From Collybia mongolica (Eukaryota; Basidiomycota; Agaricomycetes; Agaricales; Clitocybaceae): a stretch of 64,000 bases of DNA. Location of the stretch: contig JAAXNY010000011.1 in the NCBI GenBank assembly GCA_013420905.1, positions 1,922,001 through 1,986,000 of the forward strand. Reading direction: 5' to 3'. Positions 22,584 to 33,957 of this stretch are shown here, one piece after another (position 1 is the stretch's first letter; every line of letters starts with the position of its first letter). The position numbers and the translations under genes were made by a program. Below the pieces are notes generated by a model that worked only from the letters and a program-made list of their open reading frames with translations, had not been told where the DNA came from and did no database searches.

Positions 22584-25277
22584 TCAAAGAGCAGTCATTA
22601 ATCCCTCATTTTGTGCCTTTTCTTCTTTGGTTTCATGGCCAATGCAGAGTACATCAGGGCTTAGTTCCAAATGATCCCCCGAAAGTGTTTTGTGGCCTCC
22701 CTCAGTCCAGTTGATGATGGCCAATATCATAATTGGCTGGCCATTCTCGTAACAATGGTGAATTCAGCAGACATATTGGCCCAGGTGGTCACCTTCAACT
22801 ACAACCAACAATCTGTTATCATGTGTAGGATTGGGACGTTTTGGTGTGAGGTCTCCTGGAGGCAAGGATCCTGATGTCTTGTAGTGGTTGAACCGGACTG
22901 ATAATGCTCCCTCTATCCGCACTACGGAGACCACCATTTCTTTACCTTGATATTGCCCACCTGTAACCAACACCTTTAATTTAATATCAATAAGCTGTAG
23001 ATCTAATAATGGGTGAGCAGGTCCCTGCTGTTGTGATATAGTTGGTGGAGGGGAGGCTTGAGAGGAGGATCCTACATCAGGCATTCGAGATGAGGGGTTC
23101 CAGGCCGGCAGCAAGTGGTGAAAGTCAGGCATGGGTGTGCTACCCCCCACTGCTGCAGTAGTGGCAGCCGCGGCAGGTTCCTGGGGAGGGGGGAATTTGG
23201 CAACATGGCCTGGGAGGGGGACAAATAATTTGTTCTTGGGTGGGGCAAATTCATTTAATCTGAGGCAAGACCTTGGGGGAGAAATTAGCTCATAATGAAT
23301 ATGAAGAAGAATATAATATTTACGAAGATTCTACAACATCATCGTAGTCCAGAACTTTGCCACTGAATGGATGTGCAGGATTCAAGTGAATAAATTGAAC
23401 AGTTACTCGGAGTCCACTGAGTGTAGTTTTTGAGAGTTGAACATCTTTGATTACTGCACAAGAACCCTTCATTGCATGTCCTGTTTTGACGACCAAAACC
23501 TCAAGCCCTATCCAGGGAACTTCCTCATGTCTAATTGGGACAGTTGGTATGTTACTCAATGTTGGTGGTTGACTGTGGAGTATTATCGGAGGGTCAACTA
23601 CTTTCACCCAGTTCCTATGGACTTCGAGTGGCTGTTTAAAAGTAAATTACAACGTGACTGGCATAATATCTTAAGTTTTTACCTTGAGGGAGTTTGGACT
23701 GATGCAACTCTGCAGTCCTTGTGTTTCAAGACGTTCAACAATGTAGACATATTCCTCCATCACCTCAACTACCCATCCCTTTTCCCCTTGGAGAGCCCCA
23801 CTGATTACTTCTGCAAAATGGCCATGAGCAATGTACTTCCACATATTGGACCACAGGACCATGTGTAAACCCTCCCCCATTTCTAGTTCCACCTCTGCCA
23901 AATCAATACCGACGGACTGGATGATACCCCTCTTAGAGGATTCCTTTATGACCACCTGTTTGCCTTCAATAAATTGCCATTCTGAAGGGCATGGGAATCG
24001 CGCGCTTTTGATTTCAGGGTGAGGACAGCATAGAAACAAGTCCATCATCTTGCTTTGTAAGGAAATGGGGACACACGATACCGAACCAAAGCCATAAGTT
24101 CTGCGTTCAAGGAAAAATTCAAATTTGTGACTGAAAGCAGCAAAATGGCCCATAGTTTTGCTGTCGATGATAGTGACTCTGGGGTGAGTTTTGATGATTC
24201 AGTCCTGTTTTTCATCGTCAAACAAACCCGGCTCAGAGTGGAGGGTACCTCGTTTCCTTTTCTTGGAGGAATCTCCATCTTGAAGGGGAGGGAGGCGAGG
24301 TAACAGCAGGACTTCCAGTTTTCCCCAATTCTCTACTGAGGAAACATATCCTACATCCCCTTTGTAGAGCCCCCTACAAATCGTGACCCAACCTCCAGCA
24401 GAAGGGGTCTCTTCAAAATGCCTTAAATTCAACAGAGACACCCATTCCCCCAGCTTCACCCCCATAATACCATCCCAAGGGTGAAAAATTGAGGGTGATG
24501 ATTTTAGAAGGGCTAAAAGGTCGGCATTCATTGTGCCCTCGATGTAGAACCAGCCATGTATGGAATCTCGACAAAATGCTGATCTGAGCCGATGTCAAGA
24601 GTCTGTATTAGTGAGGAGAAAGGAAACGGCATCTCTTTCCCTCCCCTCCTAGAATACATTGCGTCAAGTCTCAGTCATAGTATCAGTAAGATGCAGGTAC
24701 TGATGCTCACCACACAACGGACTCTCATTAATGGGCTGTCTTTGCCTGTTGGAAGTCGTTCCACATCCAGACCAGGGTGTCTTGAAAGGCCTTCATTGAC
24801 TGGGGGTTGTTCCTCGTCCGGATCGCGGGGTTTTGGCGTGCCTTCATCAGAAAAGTATCCGTTTGCAAGGCGATAATAATAGTCATCTTCATTGTTCCCC
24901 TCCATATCGCTGTCCCCGTCCGACTCCTCCTCATGACTTGCCCGTGATCGTCTCATTATCCCATGAATAAATTTATCAAATTCGTCATCGTTGTTGAGAG
25001 GGCTGTTGGCGGAAGTTGACGGTCTTGGTGCACTGCCTGACTGCCCGTTGTCCTCGTTGACCTCATTGTCAATGAAGTCATCTGTAAAACAGGTTAGTGT
25101 TAACGTGCTTTGAATCTGAATGGGTAGATTGACATACTGAGTCCCAGCTCCTCTCCAAAGAGATCATCCTCCCCCTCGTTGTCCACCTGTGCTTTGAGGT
25201 CAATGAAGCAGTGTACCATGTTGCAGACATCCTTGGGCATGGTCTTGTCCTGCATACCGGTGATGTCCTTAGGTTTC
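22584..25277 (-). pseudogene. Spt5-like NGN/KOW protein of the Plavaka element (decayed)
   Basis: Minus-strand spliced gene resembling transcription elongation factor Spt5. Exon 25,277-25,138 gives KPKDITGMQDKTMP. Exon 25,081-24,711 has a very acidic region (EEESDGDSDMEGNNEDD). Exon 24,648-23,683 has an NGN-like AFCRDSIHGWFYIEG and a KOW motif (GLYKGDVGYVSSVENWG). Exon 23,631-23,324 has GLEVLVVKTGHAMKGS, and the last exon from 23,271 ends with KLKVLVTGGQYQGKEM. Acidic N-terminus, NGN and several KOW units in order match Spt5 architecture. Three in-frame TGA codons (24,597-24,595; 24,201-24,199; 22,766-22,764) interrupt otherwise continuous frames. An upstream exon near 25.4-25.5 kb is likely. 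Cellular Spt5 works with RNA polymerase II; the role here is unknown. Confidence 0.75.
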
Positions 25278-25422
25278 CTGTAGGATCATTATTAGCTTTT
25301 ATTAATGTTCTTAACGAAGTCTTATAGTTTTGTATTGGAATTCAATTAACTACTACAAATTCTACTATACTAATTGTAATCTATCAATAAAAAGTACTTA
25401 CAATGAGGGGGAGGGGGCCAAT

Positions 25423-25720
25423 GGGCGATGGTTGTGGTACGAGAGCAAGAGGGAAAGTGTGCAAAAGCGGGCTGCCAACACATGATACAGCTCGGAATGT
25501 TCAGCCGTCGGGCATCTCGGTCAATAAGGCCATGTGATCAAATTGGGCATCTCGGTCATATCACTCTTATACAATGTGACTCGGATTTCTCAGGTAACAA
25601 TTTAGCTGTAAAGGCCCAATGCCCGAGATGCCTGACAGCTGAACATTCTGAGCCATATCATGTGCTGGCAGCCTGCTTTCGCACACTTTCCCCTTTGCTC
25701 CCATACCACAACCATCGCCC
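25423..25720. repeat. inverted duplication between divergent genes
   Basis: Arms of about 97-100 bp (25,423-25,519 and 25,621-25,720) with a ~100-bp spacer. Both arms encode, outward, a segment like TAEHSE.YHVLAA.F, so an exon seems duplicated in inverted orientation. The arms lie between the minus-strand KOW gene and the plus-strand transposase and could act as a shared control region. Confidence 0.7.
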
Positions 25721-26088
25721 GCCGCAACTTCTGCCCAGCCTCCTGGCCCCTTCCCCAGCCTCCCTCCTCAGTATTTCAGTAAGTAAAAGACATTTTTTAG
25801 TATATAGTATATAGTAGTTCTATACAAATGTAGTCAGTATGTTAAAAGTACTCAATATTAAATACAATATAAGATTTCGCAACCTGAGCTAAAAATAAAG
25901 AAGCTAATGATCCATTGTAAATAGGTGAACTAGGACTGTTGCCGCAGGCACAACGTGCGCAACGCCCCACGTTTCATAAGACTGAGGAGGTCATTGCGGC
26001 TTTGTAGGGGCCTCAAGACCTGGTGTGTACACATTTGCCTCGTTTACATACCAACTTATATGTTTTACTCTCCAGGTGAACGCGCATT
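25721..26088 (+). other. leader region upstream of the Plavaka transposase
   Basis: No gene called. The plus arm of the inverted duplication continues as an open frame to about 25,814, then AT-rich sequence runs to the transposase start. It may hold 5' exons of the transposase transcript. Confidence 0.4.
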
Positions 26089-29000
26089 ATGGGCGGTAAG
26101 ACAGTGCTTTGTGCATGTGGCTGCGCCAAAAGGGTCAACTCCAGGACTGAGAGCCGGCACTTGAAAGGGAAAGGGCACTCTCACCTCACGTCGAAAATTT
26201 TCTCACAGAACCGGTCTCTTATCCAGAGCCTCAACCAGGAAGATCAGCCCCAACGGAAAACATCGTCCTGTCCCCATCCCAAGCATAAAGTTATTGGATC
26301 CACCCTCCACCCACAAGCCCGACTAGCAAAGAAACCGGCCCCTAGTTCTACAAAGGGCAACGCCTCTTTCAGCTTCCAAAATAATGCAGAAGAAATTATT
26401 GATAATTTGACGGGCAAGGCAGGACCATCTGGATTTCATGACAGCTCTCCCGATCCACCATTGGTGCCATCCTTACCTCCATTGGAGGATTGCTCAAACA
26501 AATACGGCTTGTCCAACTTACGCCGCTCTTCTCGCATTGCAGGACATATCAATCAGCTCAGCCAGCAATGGTGGGGGCTTAATTCAAGACAACGATTTAC
26601 TGTTGATGAGGATGATGGGGATAGCAACGACGACGAGATTGGATCTGGAGAAGACAAAGGCAACGACAATATGGGGGGGGACTTTGACGGTTCCAACAAA
26701 GACTTTGGGGAAGACAGTGATGGATTTGAAACGCCAATCGCGGAGGCAAGCCAGGCAGGAATCTCAGTATGGGATCTCCCTGGGGAGGGATTTATGAAGG
26801 AAGTCTCGCAATTAGGTATGTACATTGTTATCATTATGTGCATCATATTAACTAGTTTACAGACCAAATGCTAGATATGAGTGATATGAAGCTCATCCAG
26901 TTCTTTGCCCTGAAAGTTCAAGATGGCCTAACGGATAGAACGTTCCAGAAAATCCGCTATATAACTTCAACAGAATTGCTGAAGAATACACAGAAACATA
27001 TTCAGTTTCTCTCTGGTTTTCAGCCCGTACGCTATGACTGCTGTTGTTCATCTTGTGTCTGCTACACTGGCCCATACGAAGCCCTCAAACAATGCCCTAA
27101 ATGTAATTCTGACCGCTATAAATCTGATGGGACAACACCCTATTCATATCTAGAGTATCTCCCTATTATTCCCCGACTCCGTGCAATGCTTGGAAATTTC
27201 TCATATGCTCGAAAAATGCAGTATCGATCCAATCACAAACATGACCCAAGAAAAATGACAGATATCTTTGACGGCACCCATTATCAACTACTCCAGAAGA
27301 CATTTGTTACAATTGGTGACAAAGAACTTCCAGAGTGGTTTTTTTCTGATCCTCGTGATATTGCACTTGGGTTATCTACAGACGGCTTTGGTCCTTTCAA
27401 GCACCGTACCAAGACAGCATGGCCTATAATCATGTTTAATTATAACCTCCCTCCTGAGGAACGCTTTCTCAAGGATAACATAATTTGTCTAGGGACTATT
27501 CCAGGGCCCAAAAAGCCTGACGATGCAGATTCATTTTTTTGGCCTGTAGTTCAGGAGCTTCTGCAGCTCAAGATTGGGGTTTCAGCCTTCGATGGAATCA
27601 GCAAAGAAATCTTCCTACTTCATGCTCACCTCATCGTCATCTTTGGCAATATTCCTGCAATGTCAATGCTCATGTGCATGAAGGGCCACAATGCAATATA
27701 TCCATGCCGAATGTGTACTATTCGGGGAGTTCGCATTCCCTTTTTACGAAAAACGACACACTATGTTCCATTGCGACAAAATGGCTTTCCAGACCCTCAA
27801 CAACAATATCATGCATCCACACTTCCACTACAAGACCATGCAACATTCTTAAGACAAGCAAAGAAGGTCCAATATGCCTCAAACACTGCAGAATCTGAAC
27901 GCCTTGCTACTAAATATGGTGTCAAAGGCATTCCACTACTCAGTACTTTGAGTTCCCTCTCTTTTCCAGTCTCATTTCCCTATGACTTTATGCACCTTAT
28001 ATGGTCCAATCTCATTCCAAATCTGATTTCCCTGTGGACTGGAAATTACAAAGATCTTTCCCATGATGGTGCAGGCTATGTCTTAGCACCAACTGTATGG
28101 GAAGCTATTGGTCAGGCCACAGCAAAGGCTGGGGATACAATTCCTGCAGCATTTGGTTCAAGGGTCCCAAATATTGCATCAGAAAAGGCACAGATGATTG
28201 CTGAAACCTATTCAATCTGGACTTTATATATTGCACCAACTCTCCTTAAAGGATGATTTACAAGTTCACAATATTATACACACTTTATTAAATTAGTTAG
28301 GTTATTAAACCTTTGCCTTCAATTTGAGATTACTCAGGATCAAGTTGATGAACTTGAAAGGGGTTTTAATAGCTGGGTTGAGAAATATGAAGAGCAAGTA
28401 TTTTGATATATATTTAATTTTGAACATGATCTGATGATTTTCCAGGTTGTACTATAACCATGATCCAATGTGGGTATCTACATGTCCTCTAACCATCCAT
28501 GCCCTTCTACATATTGCACCAACTATTAGGGCTATGGGGCCAGTCTGGGCATATTGGGCATTTCCAATGGAATGTTATTGTGGTGACCTCCTCCGCCACA
28601 TTAAAACTCGAAGGTTCCCCTATCCAAACATCAATAGCTATGTTACTTCTTGTGCTCATTTAACACAAATAACTCTCCTCTATGACTTGCATGGAAAGCT
28701 TGACCTCCTCCCCCCTAAATCTGATGAGAGGAACATCAGTTTTCCCCTATGTATGTTTCCCATCATAATCAAGTACTTATATACTCATTAGCTTGAGTTA
28801 GACCCATTACATATTTTCACCCCACCCAAGGGACTAATATGTCTCCCCACTCCCCTGTGGAAAGTACTTACAGCAACACTAGCTACTCGATTCAGTAAAC
28901 CTGCATCACTTATCAGGAAACTTATACCTCAGGATACCAAATTTATCCAATATGGCTGGATGCATCATCTAGAAGGAGGTGATACAATACAAGCACATGA

Positions 29001-29445
29001 AATTATTCCACTTAGATCAGACAGCCGGGATATGTCATATGTCCAGGTAGGTTTCTTTCTAAAATGCTCAATGCATATTGCTAACTTATCTTAGTACCAG
29101 CTTGAAGTTGATAAGTTTGCTCATCAGAGACATCGAACACCTGTGTTTGAGCTTCAAGACTTCTATGGACAAGTCCTTCGCCTGCTTATAGTTACAGTTC
29201 CTGCATCTCCTAAAAATGGTATTGAAGCAGGTTCATTTGTCTATGCAAGTATCAAACAGGCCAAACTATTAGACATAGCTACTAATACCCATCATAAAAT
29301 CATCTATTACAAAGATTTGGGGGCAACAGAATTTGTTGATATTGATCAAGTACAATGTTTAATTGGTCAGATTAAAGACCGTGGCAAATGGGCACTTATT
29401 GACCGAAGCCAATTATTGACTCAAGTACATAGTATGGACCAATAG
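26089..29445 (+). pseudogene. Plavaka (tnp2-like) transposase, damaged
   Basis: Multi-exon transposase of the CACTA group. Exon 1 (26,089-26,815) has an N-terminal finger (CACGCAKRV..H..H) and an acidic linker. Exon 2 (26,863 on) has CCCSSCVCYTG..CPKC, then LSTDGFGPF with the first catalytic Asp, and IFGNIPAMSM where the second catalytic Asp (intact in the copy at 18.2 kb) is Asn. An in-frame TGA is at 28,254-28,256. Later exons carry HIAPTIRAMGPVWAYWAFP (28,447 on), FTPPKGL (about 28,815), and FELQDFYGQVLRLLIV to the stop at 29,445. The donor near 28,398 does not join in frame. The D-to-N change plus the stop make it inactive; otherwise it is full length. Confidence 0.88.
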
Positions 29446-29964
29446 TACTGGTCACATATATATATATAGATCAATTAACACAGTCATTTTATACTACATA
29501 TAACACTTCATTCTAATCTAACCAAAATCTCAATTTCTTCTTTTCTAAATGATTCATCTAAGGCAGTAAAGTCATCCCATAAACCCACTATTTGTGGGAT
29601 GAAATACCTTCTATGCTGAACTTAAATCATCCCACATATTCCACCTTTTATGGGATGAAAGTTCACTCTCTAATAGATTAAAATGATCTAATAAAACCCA
29701 CCCATTATAGGATGAAATTCCCCTCTTTTTCACTGGATTAAAATTGTCCCATATAATTCACCTCTAATGGGATGAAAGTTCACACCACTAAGGGATGAAA
29801 ATTTCTGAAATTATAAGAGCAGAAATTCATCCTCTCAAGGGATGAAATATCTGGGATGAAGTTTCATCCCAATTTCATACCCTTTAGATTCATCCACTAA
29901 ACTTAGGAAATGCTGCTTTCATCCATTAAGTGGGGGAAAAACCTCCCCCACCAGGTGCACAGTG
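29446..29964 (+). repeat. right terminus and subterminal repeats of the Plavaka element
   Basis: About 100 bp of AT-rich 3' sequence, then repeated GGGATGAAA..TTCATCCC units from 29,560, ending CCAGGTGCACAGTG at 29,964. The same terminal sequence occurs at 12,115 (inverted) and 15,613. Confidence 0.8.
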
Positions 29965-30120
29965 TCTTTGGCCCAGGGATTGTCCAAGTGGAATGACATT
30001 TGCCTTGAGAAACCACTCTTCTGGAGGGAGGTTATAATTAAACAATATTAATGGCCATGCAGCCTTGGTACGGCACTTGAAAGGACCAAAGCCATCAGTA
30101 TATAACCCAAGTTACAAGTC
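29965..30120 (-). pseudogene. older Plavaka transposase, upstream fragment
   Basis: Minus-strand LGLYTDGFGPFKCRTKAAWP and FNYNLPPEEWFLK, ending at LGQSLGQ, carrying the first catalytic Asp. It is the missing upstream neighbour of the fragment at 18,395-16,467. Joined across the insertion it aligns without a gap to the intact relative. Homology stops a few codons upstream (near 30,120), so the gene is also truncated at its 5' side. Confidence 0.85.
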
Positions 30121-30558
30121 CTTATGTTTACATAAGTAACTCATTCATCATCCTGGGTTTGCGGGGAAAATTCAGTGTACCCAACAAGATCCAGTGTTGT
30201 TTTTCCCATGGTTAGTAAGTTTGAAGTGTTCCGAGATTTCATTAGAACATGATCAGTAAACATTTTGAAGTACATCAGTAAGACTTTGTAGTCGTGGAAA
30301 TATTTTTCTAACTGTGGGAATCAAAATTAGCCGACGCGCGGATTTCGAGCAAAAATGGCAACTGCTAACATGGGCTGCATTTAATAATATAAATTCGAAT
30401 TAATTGGTCATTTTCTTGGGATATCTCAAGAATTAATTAATAACTGTCCACTGCATAATCATGCTTACATTTGTCAACTACACTGTTAGAGCTAACAGTG
30501 TAGTTGACAAACATAAGCACAATTACAAAACACTTGTTCCACTTTGGGTCAAACTTTT
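30121..30558. other. no gene seen; contains a hairpin
   Basis: CpG-poor and AT-rich. Apart from the inverted repeat at 30,470-30,511 I see no feature. Confidence 0.5.
30470..30511. repeat. hairpin, 20-bp perfect arms
   Basis: TTTGTCAACTACACTGTTAG and its exact complement separated by 2 nt. Pairing continues outward with mismatches to about 30,461 and 30,520. Could be a small inverted-repeat element or a structured RNA; there is no further evidence. Confidence 0.8.
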
Positions 30559-31440
30559 CCCACAATACAAAACATTGCAGATCTCCACAATGACAAGACC
30601 TATGGATGCAATTTAAATTGCTACTGCTAGATATGATGAGGGGCTACCCAATGTAGATATTTTTATGTATTTGTATTTGTTTGTACACCTTCAAACATCA
30701 TGATCAAAAGCAGCTCTCTCACTACAAGCATGTTACAAATGAATATCAAGTTTGCCACACAGCTTGCCAAACAAACAATACCATCAAAGTTCCCACAATA
30801 TAAATCATTGCATATCTCAACAACTACAAGGCTTATGGATGTAATTTAAATTGCTAGTGTTAGATATGGTGAAGTAGTACCTCATGCATATGTTTGTATG
30901 TGTTTGTATTTGTTTTTATTTTTCTAAACCTCATCAACAACAAATTTCTTGCTATATATTGTAAATGAATACTGTCTGTATATCATTTCACCACACATCT
31001 GGCCAAACAAACAATAATCCTAAAGAAATTTCCCAGAATATAGATGATACTTATCTCAGCAAATACAAAGCTGATGGACATGCTACTACTACATATTGTA
31101 AAGGAATATATTATATGTATGTTTATATGTATTTGTATTTGTTTGTATCCTTCCATATCACATTATCAACAACAATTTTCTTACTATATATTACAAATGA
31201 ATATGACCTGTATATTGCTTTACCAACATCTAGACAAACAAACAATATTAATGAAATTCCCACAATATAGATGATGCATATCTCAGCAAATACAAGGCCA
31301 ACAGAGACAATTGAAATTGCTACTACTCCTAGACCTATGGAGGGGGTACACCAGGAAATGTATATTTATATTTGTTTGTACCTTTCCAAATTTGATTATA
31401 ACCTCTTGTTATATCTATTTTAACATCACATTTATATATT
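30559..31440. repeat. diverged tandem repeat, four units of ~230-240 bp
   Basis: Units begin with CCCACAATA-like motifs at 30,559, 30,792, 31,032 and 31,259 (spacing 233, 240 and 227). Each contains, in order, a tatggatg..aattgctact block, a gtatttgtatttgtttgta block and a ccaaacaaacaata block. AT-rich and non-coding. Confidence 0.8.
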
Positions 31441-32111
31441 ACTTGGCTATAAGCTCTGCCATGCTAGCTGCTCACTAGCAGTTGTGGGCAGGCAGTCATT
31501 GATAATGTGGCAGGTGCCTTTGCAGTTCTTGTTGCAGCTCTTATTGTTGTGATTTTGCAGTTGTTATTTTCACTGAGAGGGGTGGGTATGAGAGAGGGTG
31601 ATGGTATCCATGGCAGTGGGACCCGGCATTGTATTTGGCAGTATTGTGCGCAATTATATGGCAGGGAGGTGATGGGAGGGGCAGCTGGGGATGTAGTGGT
31701 GGAGGTTGAACAACAAGGCTGACAGGTGATATGGCATCCATCAACAATATTCAGCCATTCCCAGTAATGGCCAAGAGTGGACAGCAGGGGCCATTATAAA
31801 AACAAGCACCTTGGACTGACAAGCTCATATTACCAAATGGTTAATCTGTGTGCTTTATGCACATAACATGTAATCTTGAGGCCTTGTATTTAACTCTCCA
31901 AAATATTGCATTTTTGTGCATTAAACAAGCAATGGTGACTATAATTAAGTAAGCAATCTGGACAGTCTGCATGGACTTCATGAGGAGTTGTTCCAAGCTG
32001 GGTCTGAGCATCCAAGTAACAGCATGGATTTATGGCTTAGCTTTGACTTGGCTCAGATGCAGACTGTCAATTAAGCAGGGCTCCCTGCCAAACAGGGTCT
32101 GAGTCAGTCTG
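31441..32111. other. no gene seen; repeat-related 3' half
   Basis: Open frames lack signatures. From about 31,950 the sequence (tggctcagatgcagactgtcaatt) is related to 41,620-41,740, pointing to a common dispersed repeat family. Confidence 0.45.
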
Positions 32112-32253
32112 CAGACACCTGCATTTGTCTGTGTGGTCTGTGTGGCTCATGTGGCTCAGTGTAAATTCCCCAGAGAAGCTACTGAGTTGGTTGTATATTT
32201 GGAATATACAAATATGGATCTACATTTTCAAGTTTGTTAATTTTTTTCACACA
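32112..32253. repeat. dispersed repeat, copy 2
   Basis: Same-orientation copy of 1-142; see that entry. Confidence 0.85.
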
Positions 32254-33170
32254 CTCAATGTTCTACATACATTGATAGGATAATGATATATTTTGCTACT
32301 AAATATAATACATGAATTATAAAACATAATTTAATATGGGCAGGGGCCCCTGCCCCCACCCCCCTATTGTCCTTGTCAGCCCCTACAGCATTGTCAGTGG
32401 CCTGGGTTTCAGCAGCAGCAGCACTGGCCACTTTTCTTGTTGTTGTCCCTGTTATTGTTGTTGTCGCCATTGTTGTCATTGTCCTTAGTCTTTGCAGTGT
32501 CTTTGTCCTCATGGTGATGGTCATTGTCTTTGTTGTAGTTGTTGTCATCATGCCATTGTTGGTGCTGCCACCACTGTTGTTGCTGCAGGCCTCATTGGCA
32601 CTGTTGCTGCTGTTGCTGTTGCTGTCTTTGTTGTTGTCATTGCCACCTTCCTCACTGTTGCTGTTGGCAGCTGTATCCTTTGTCTCAAGTTCCTGAAGTG
32701 GGGGGGGGGGATACACTGTGTGGTGAGTGTGTGGGTGAGTGGTGGTGTACGACTCACCTGGTTCTGCCCCTCAGGGTGCCCTTTCCTCATCATCCCCTTG
32801 TTCCATGTCTGTTTCTATCCTTTGCCCCATACTGTCTTGTGCATTGTCATGTTGATGTTGGTTGGCATTCAACGCATTGGTATTGGCAGTGTGGGTGCAT
32901 TGGCATTGGTGTTGGCATTGGTGGTTTGGCAGACATTGTTGATGTGGTTGAAAAGAACCAACAAAGACATGGCAACAGTAATGTGACCATTGTGCATGCC
33001 TGGTAATTATGTGACCTAAGGCTGTTGACTTGAGGCCAGTGAGCCTGTAGCTAGGAATGCCCACCTTGCCCAATGGTTATGAATGCCAAACATATTATGT
33101 AATATTCATGCCTGTACACATTTGAACCTAGTTGGATGCAAGTTTTTCAGATAATTAATAGCAAATAGTA
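32254..33170. other. trinucleotide and hexanucleotide-rich low-complexity sequence
   Basis: From about 32,390 to 32,700 the plus strand is built from TTG/TGC/GTC triplets, giving spurious long frames on both strands (poly-Val/Leu on plus, Asn/Thr/Ser-rich on minus). At 32,860-32,935 there is a short run of GCATTG-like hexamers. I do not support a gene here. Confidence 0.55.
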
Positions 33171-33741
33171 TCTGTCTATATTAAAGTACTACGGCCGTGT
33201 GAATTTGATTGTGACTAATCCTGACTAAGCGCTGACTAAGTCTGACAAAGCAAAGAAAAGTTGTCTTTTAAGTAGAGCACTGAATAAGGATGACAAAGCA
33301 GCAAAAGTTGGGAAGTCACCTGCTTAAGTCACATGCAAAGTCACCTGCTCAAACCAGCTCACATCACCTGCTCAAATCACTGGCTCTACAACACATGACT
33401 CCCCATGACTAATAATCACATGACCTACAAAGCGGACTGATGGTGGTTGGCTCTTATCATCTTGCCATCTATCCACCATCTGTCTACCATCTACATACTC
33501 TTTCCACTTATCTGACAGCATATCAAGTGTGTCTTCCACTGATTCTACTATAAAAAGGGACTTAATACACTATCAGGTGGATACTTCTGTTTAAACAGCT
33601 TTTCTTGATACTGGAACAGGATTTATATTATTTTGGTGTGTGTCTACTCTTTTCTATATGTTTTATACAATACTCAATATCTCACATCAGATAGAATAGA
33701 TCTGTGATTTGATGTGAGTCACATTAGAATATATATACATG

Positions 33742-33957
33742 CAATTATGGTAAGGTTCTTCATCCAGGTCTAATTTCAACATTTCTCCAAGAAGTGCCAG
33801 GCGTCAGGCAAACCGTGATGCAAATCAACAGATAGGTAGTCCTCCACGTCGTAGAACACCACACCACCACCACCAGCCTGATCCTGCTCCACTGATCCTA
33901 CCAGCTGCCAATCCTGTAAATGTTGTTCCTGTACATGGGCCTGCTCCAGCTTCTGTA
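33742..33957 (+). other. in-frame open leader of RepHel
   Basis: The RepHel frame is open back to a TAA just before 33,742 but has no ATG upstream of 33,958. If translation begins earlier, it would need a spliced 5' exon. The segment encodes a Pro- and His-rich stretch. Confidence 0.4.

Larger units (their letters stand above)
18396..29964 (+). mobile_element. 11.57-kb multi-gene Plavaka (CACTA-group) element
   Basis: Ends CACTGTG..CACAGTG, 3-bp duplication TCT, inserted into the transposase gene of an older relative. Order of contents: left subterminal repeats; acidic-tail gene (minus) holding a Tc1 insertion; small spliced gene (plus); Spt5-like KOW gene (minus); inverted duplication; transposase gene (plus); right subterminal repeats. 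Only the outer 7 bp of the two ends match, because the left end corresponds to an internal position of the related terminus at 12,956. The transposase and KOW genes are both damaged, so the copy is probably no longer autonomous. Confidence 0.88.

Noticed and set aside
30559..31440. CRISPR-like or tandem-array immune locus
   Set aside because: Units are 230-240 bp, diverged throughout, without short conserved repeats and unique spacers, and the genome is eukaryotic.
32255..32716. Long frames on both strands (Val/Leu-rich on plus, Asn/Thr/Ser-rich on minus)
   Set aside because: They arise from TTG/TGC/GTC trinucleotide-rich sequence. No start context, introns or domain support a gene.
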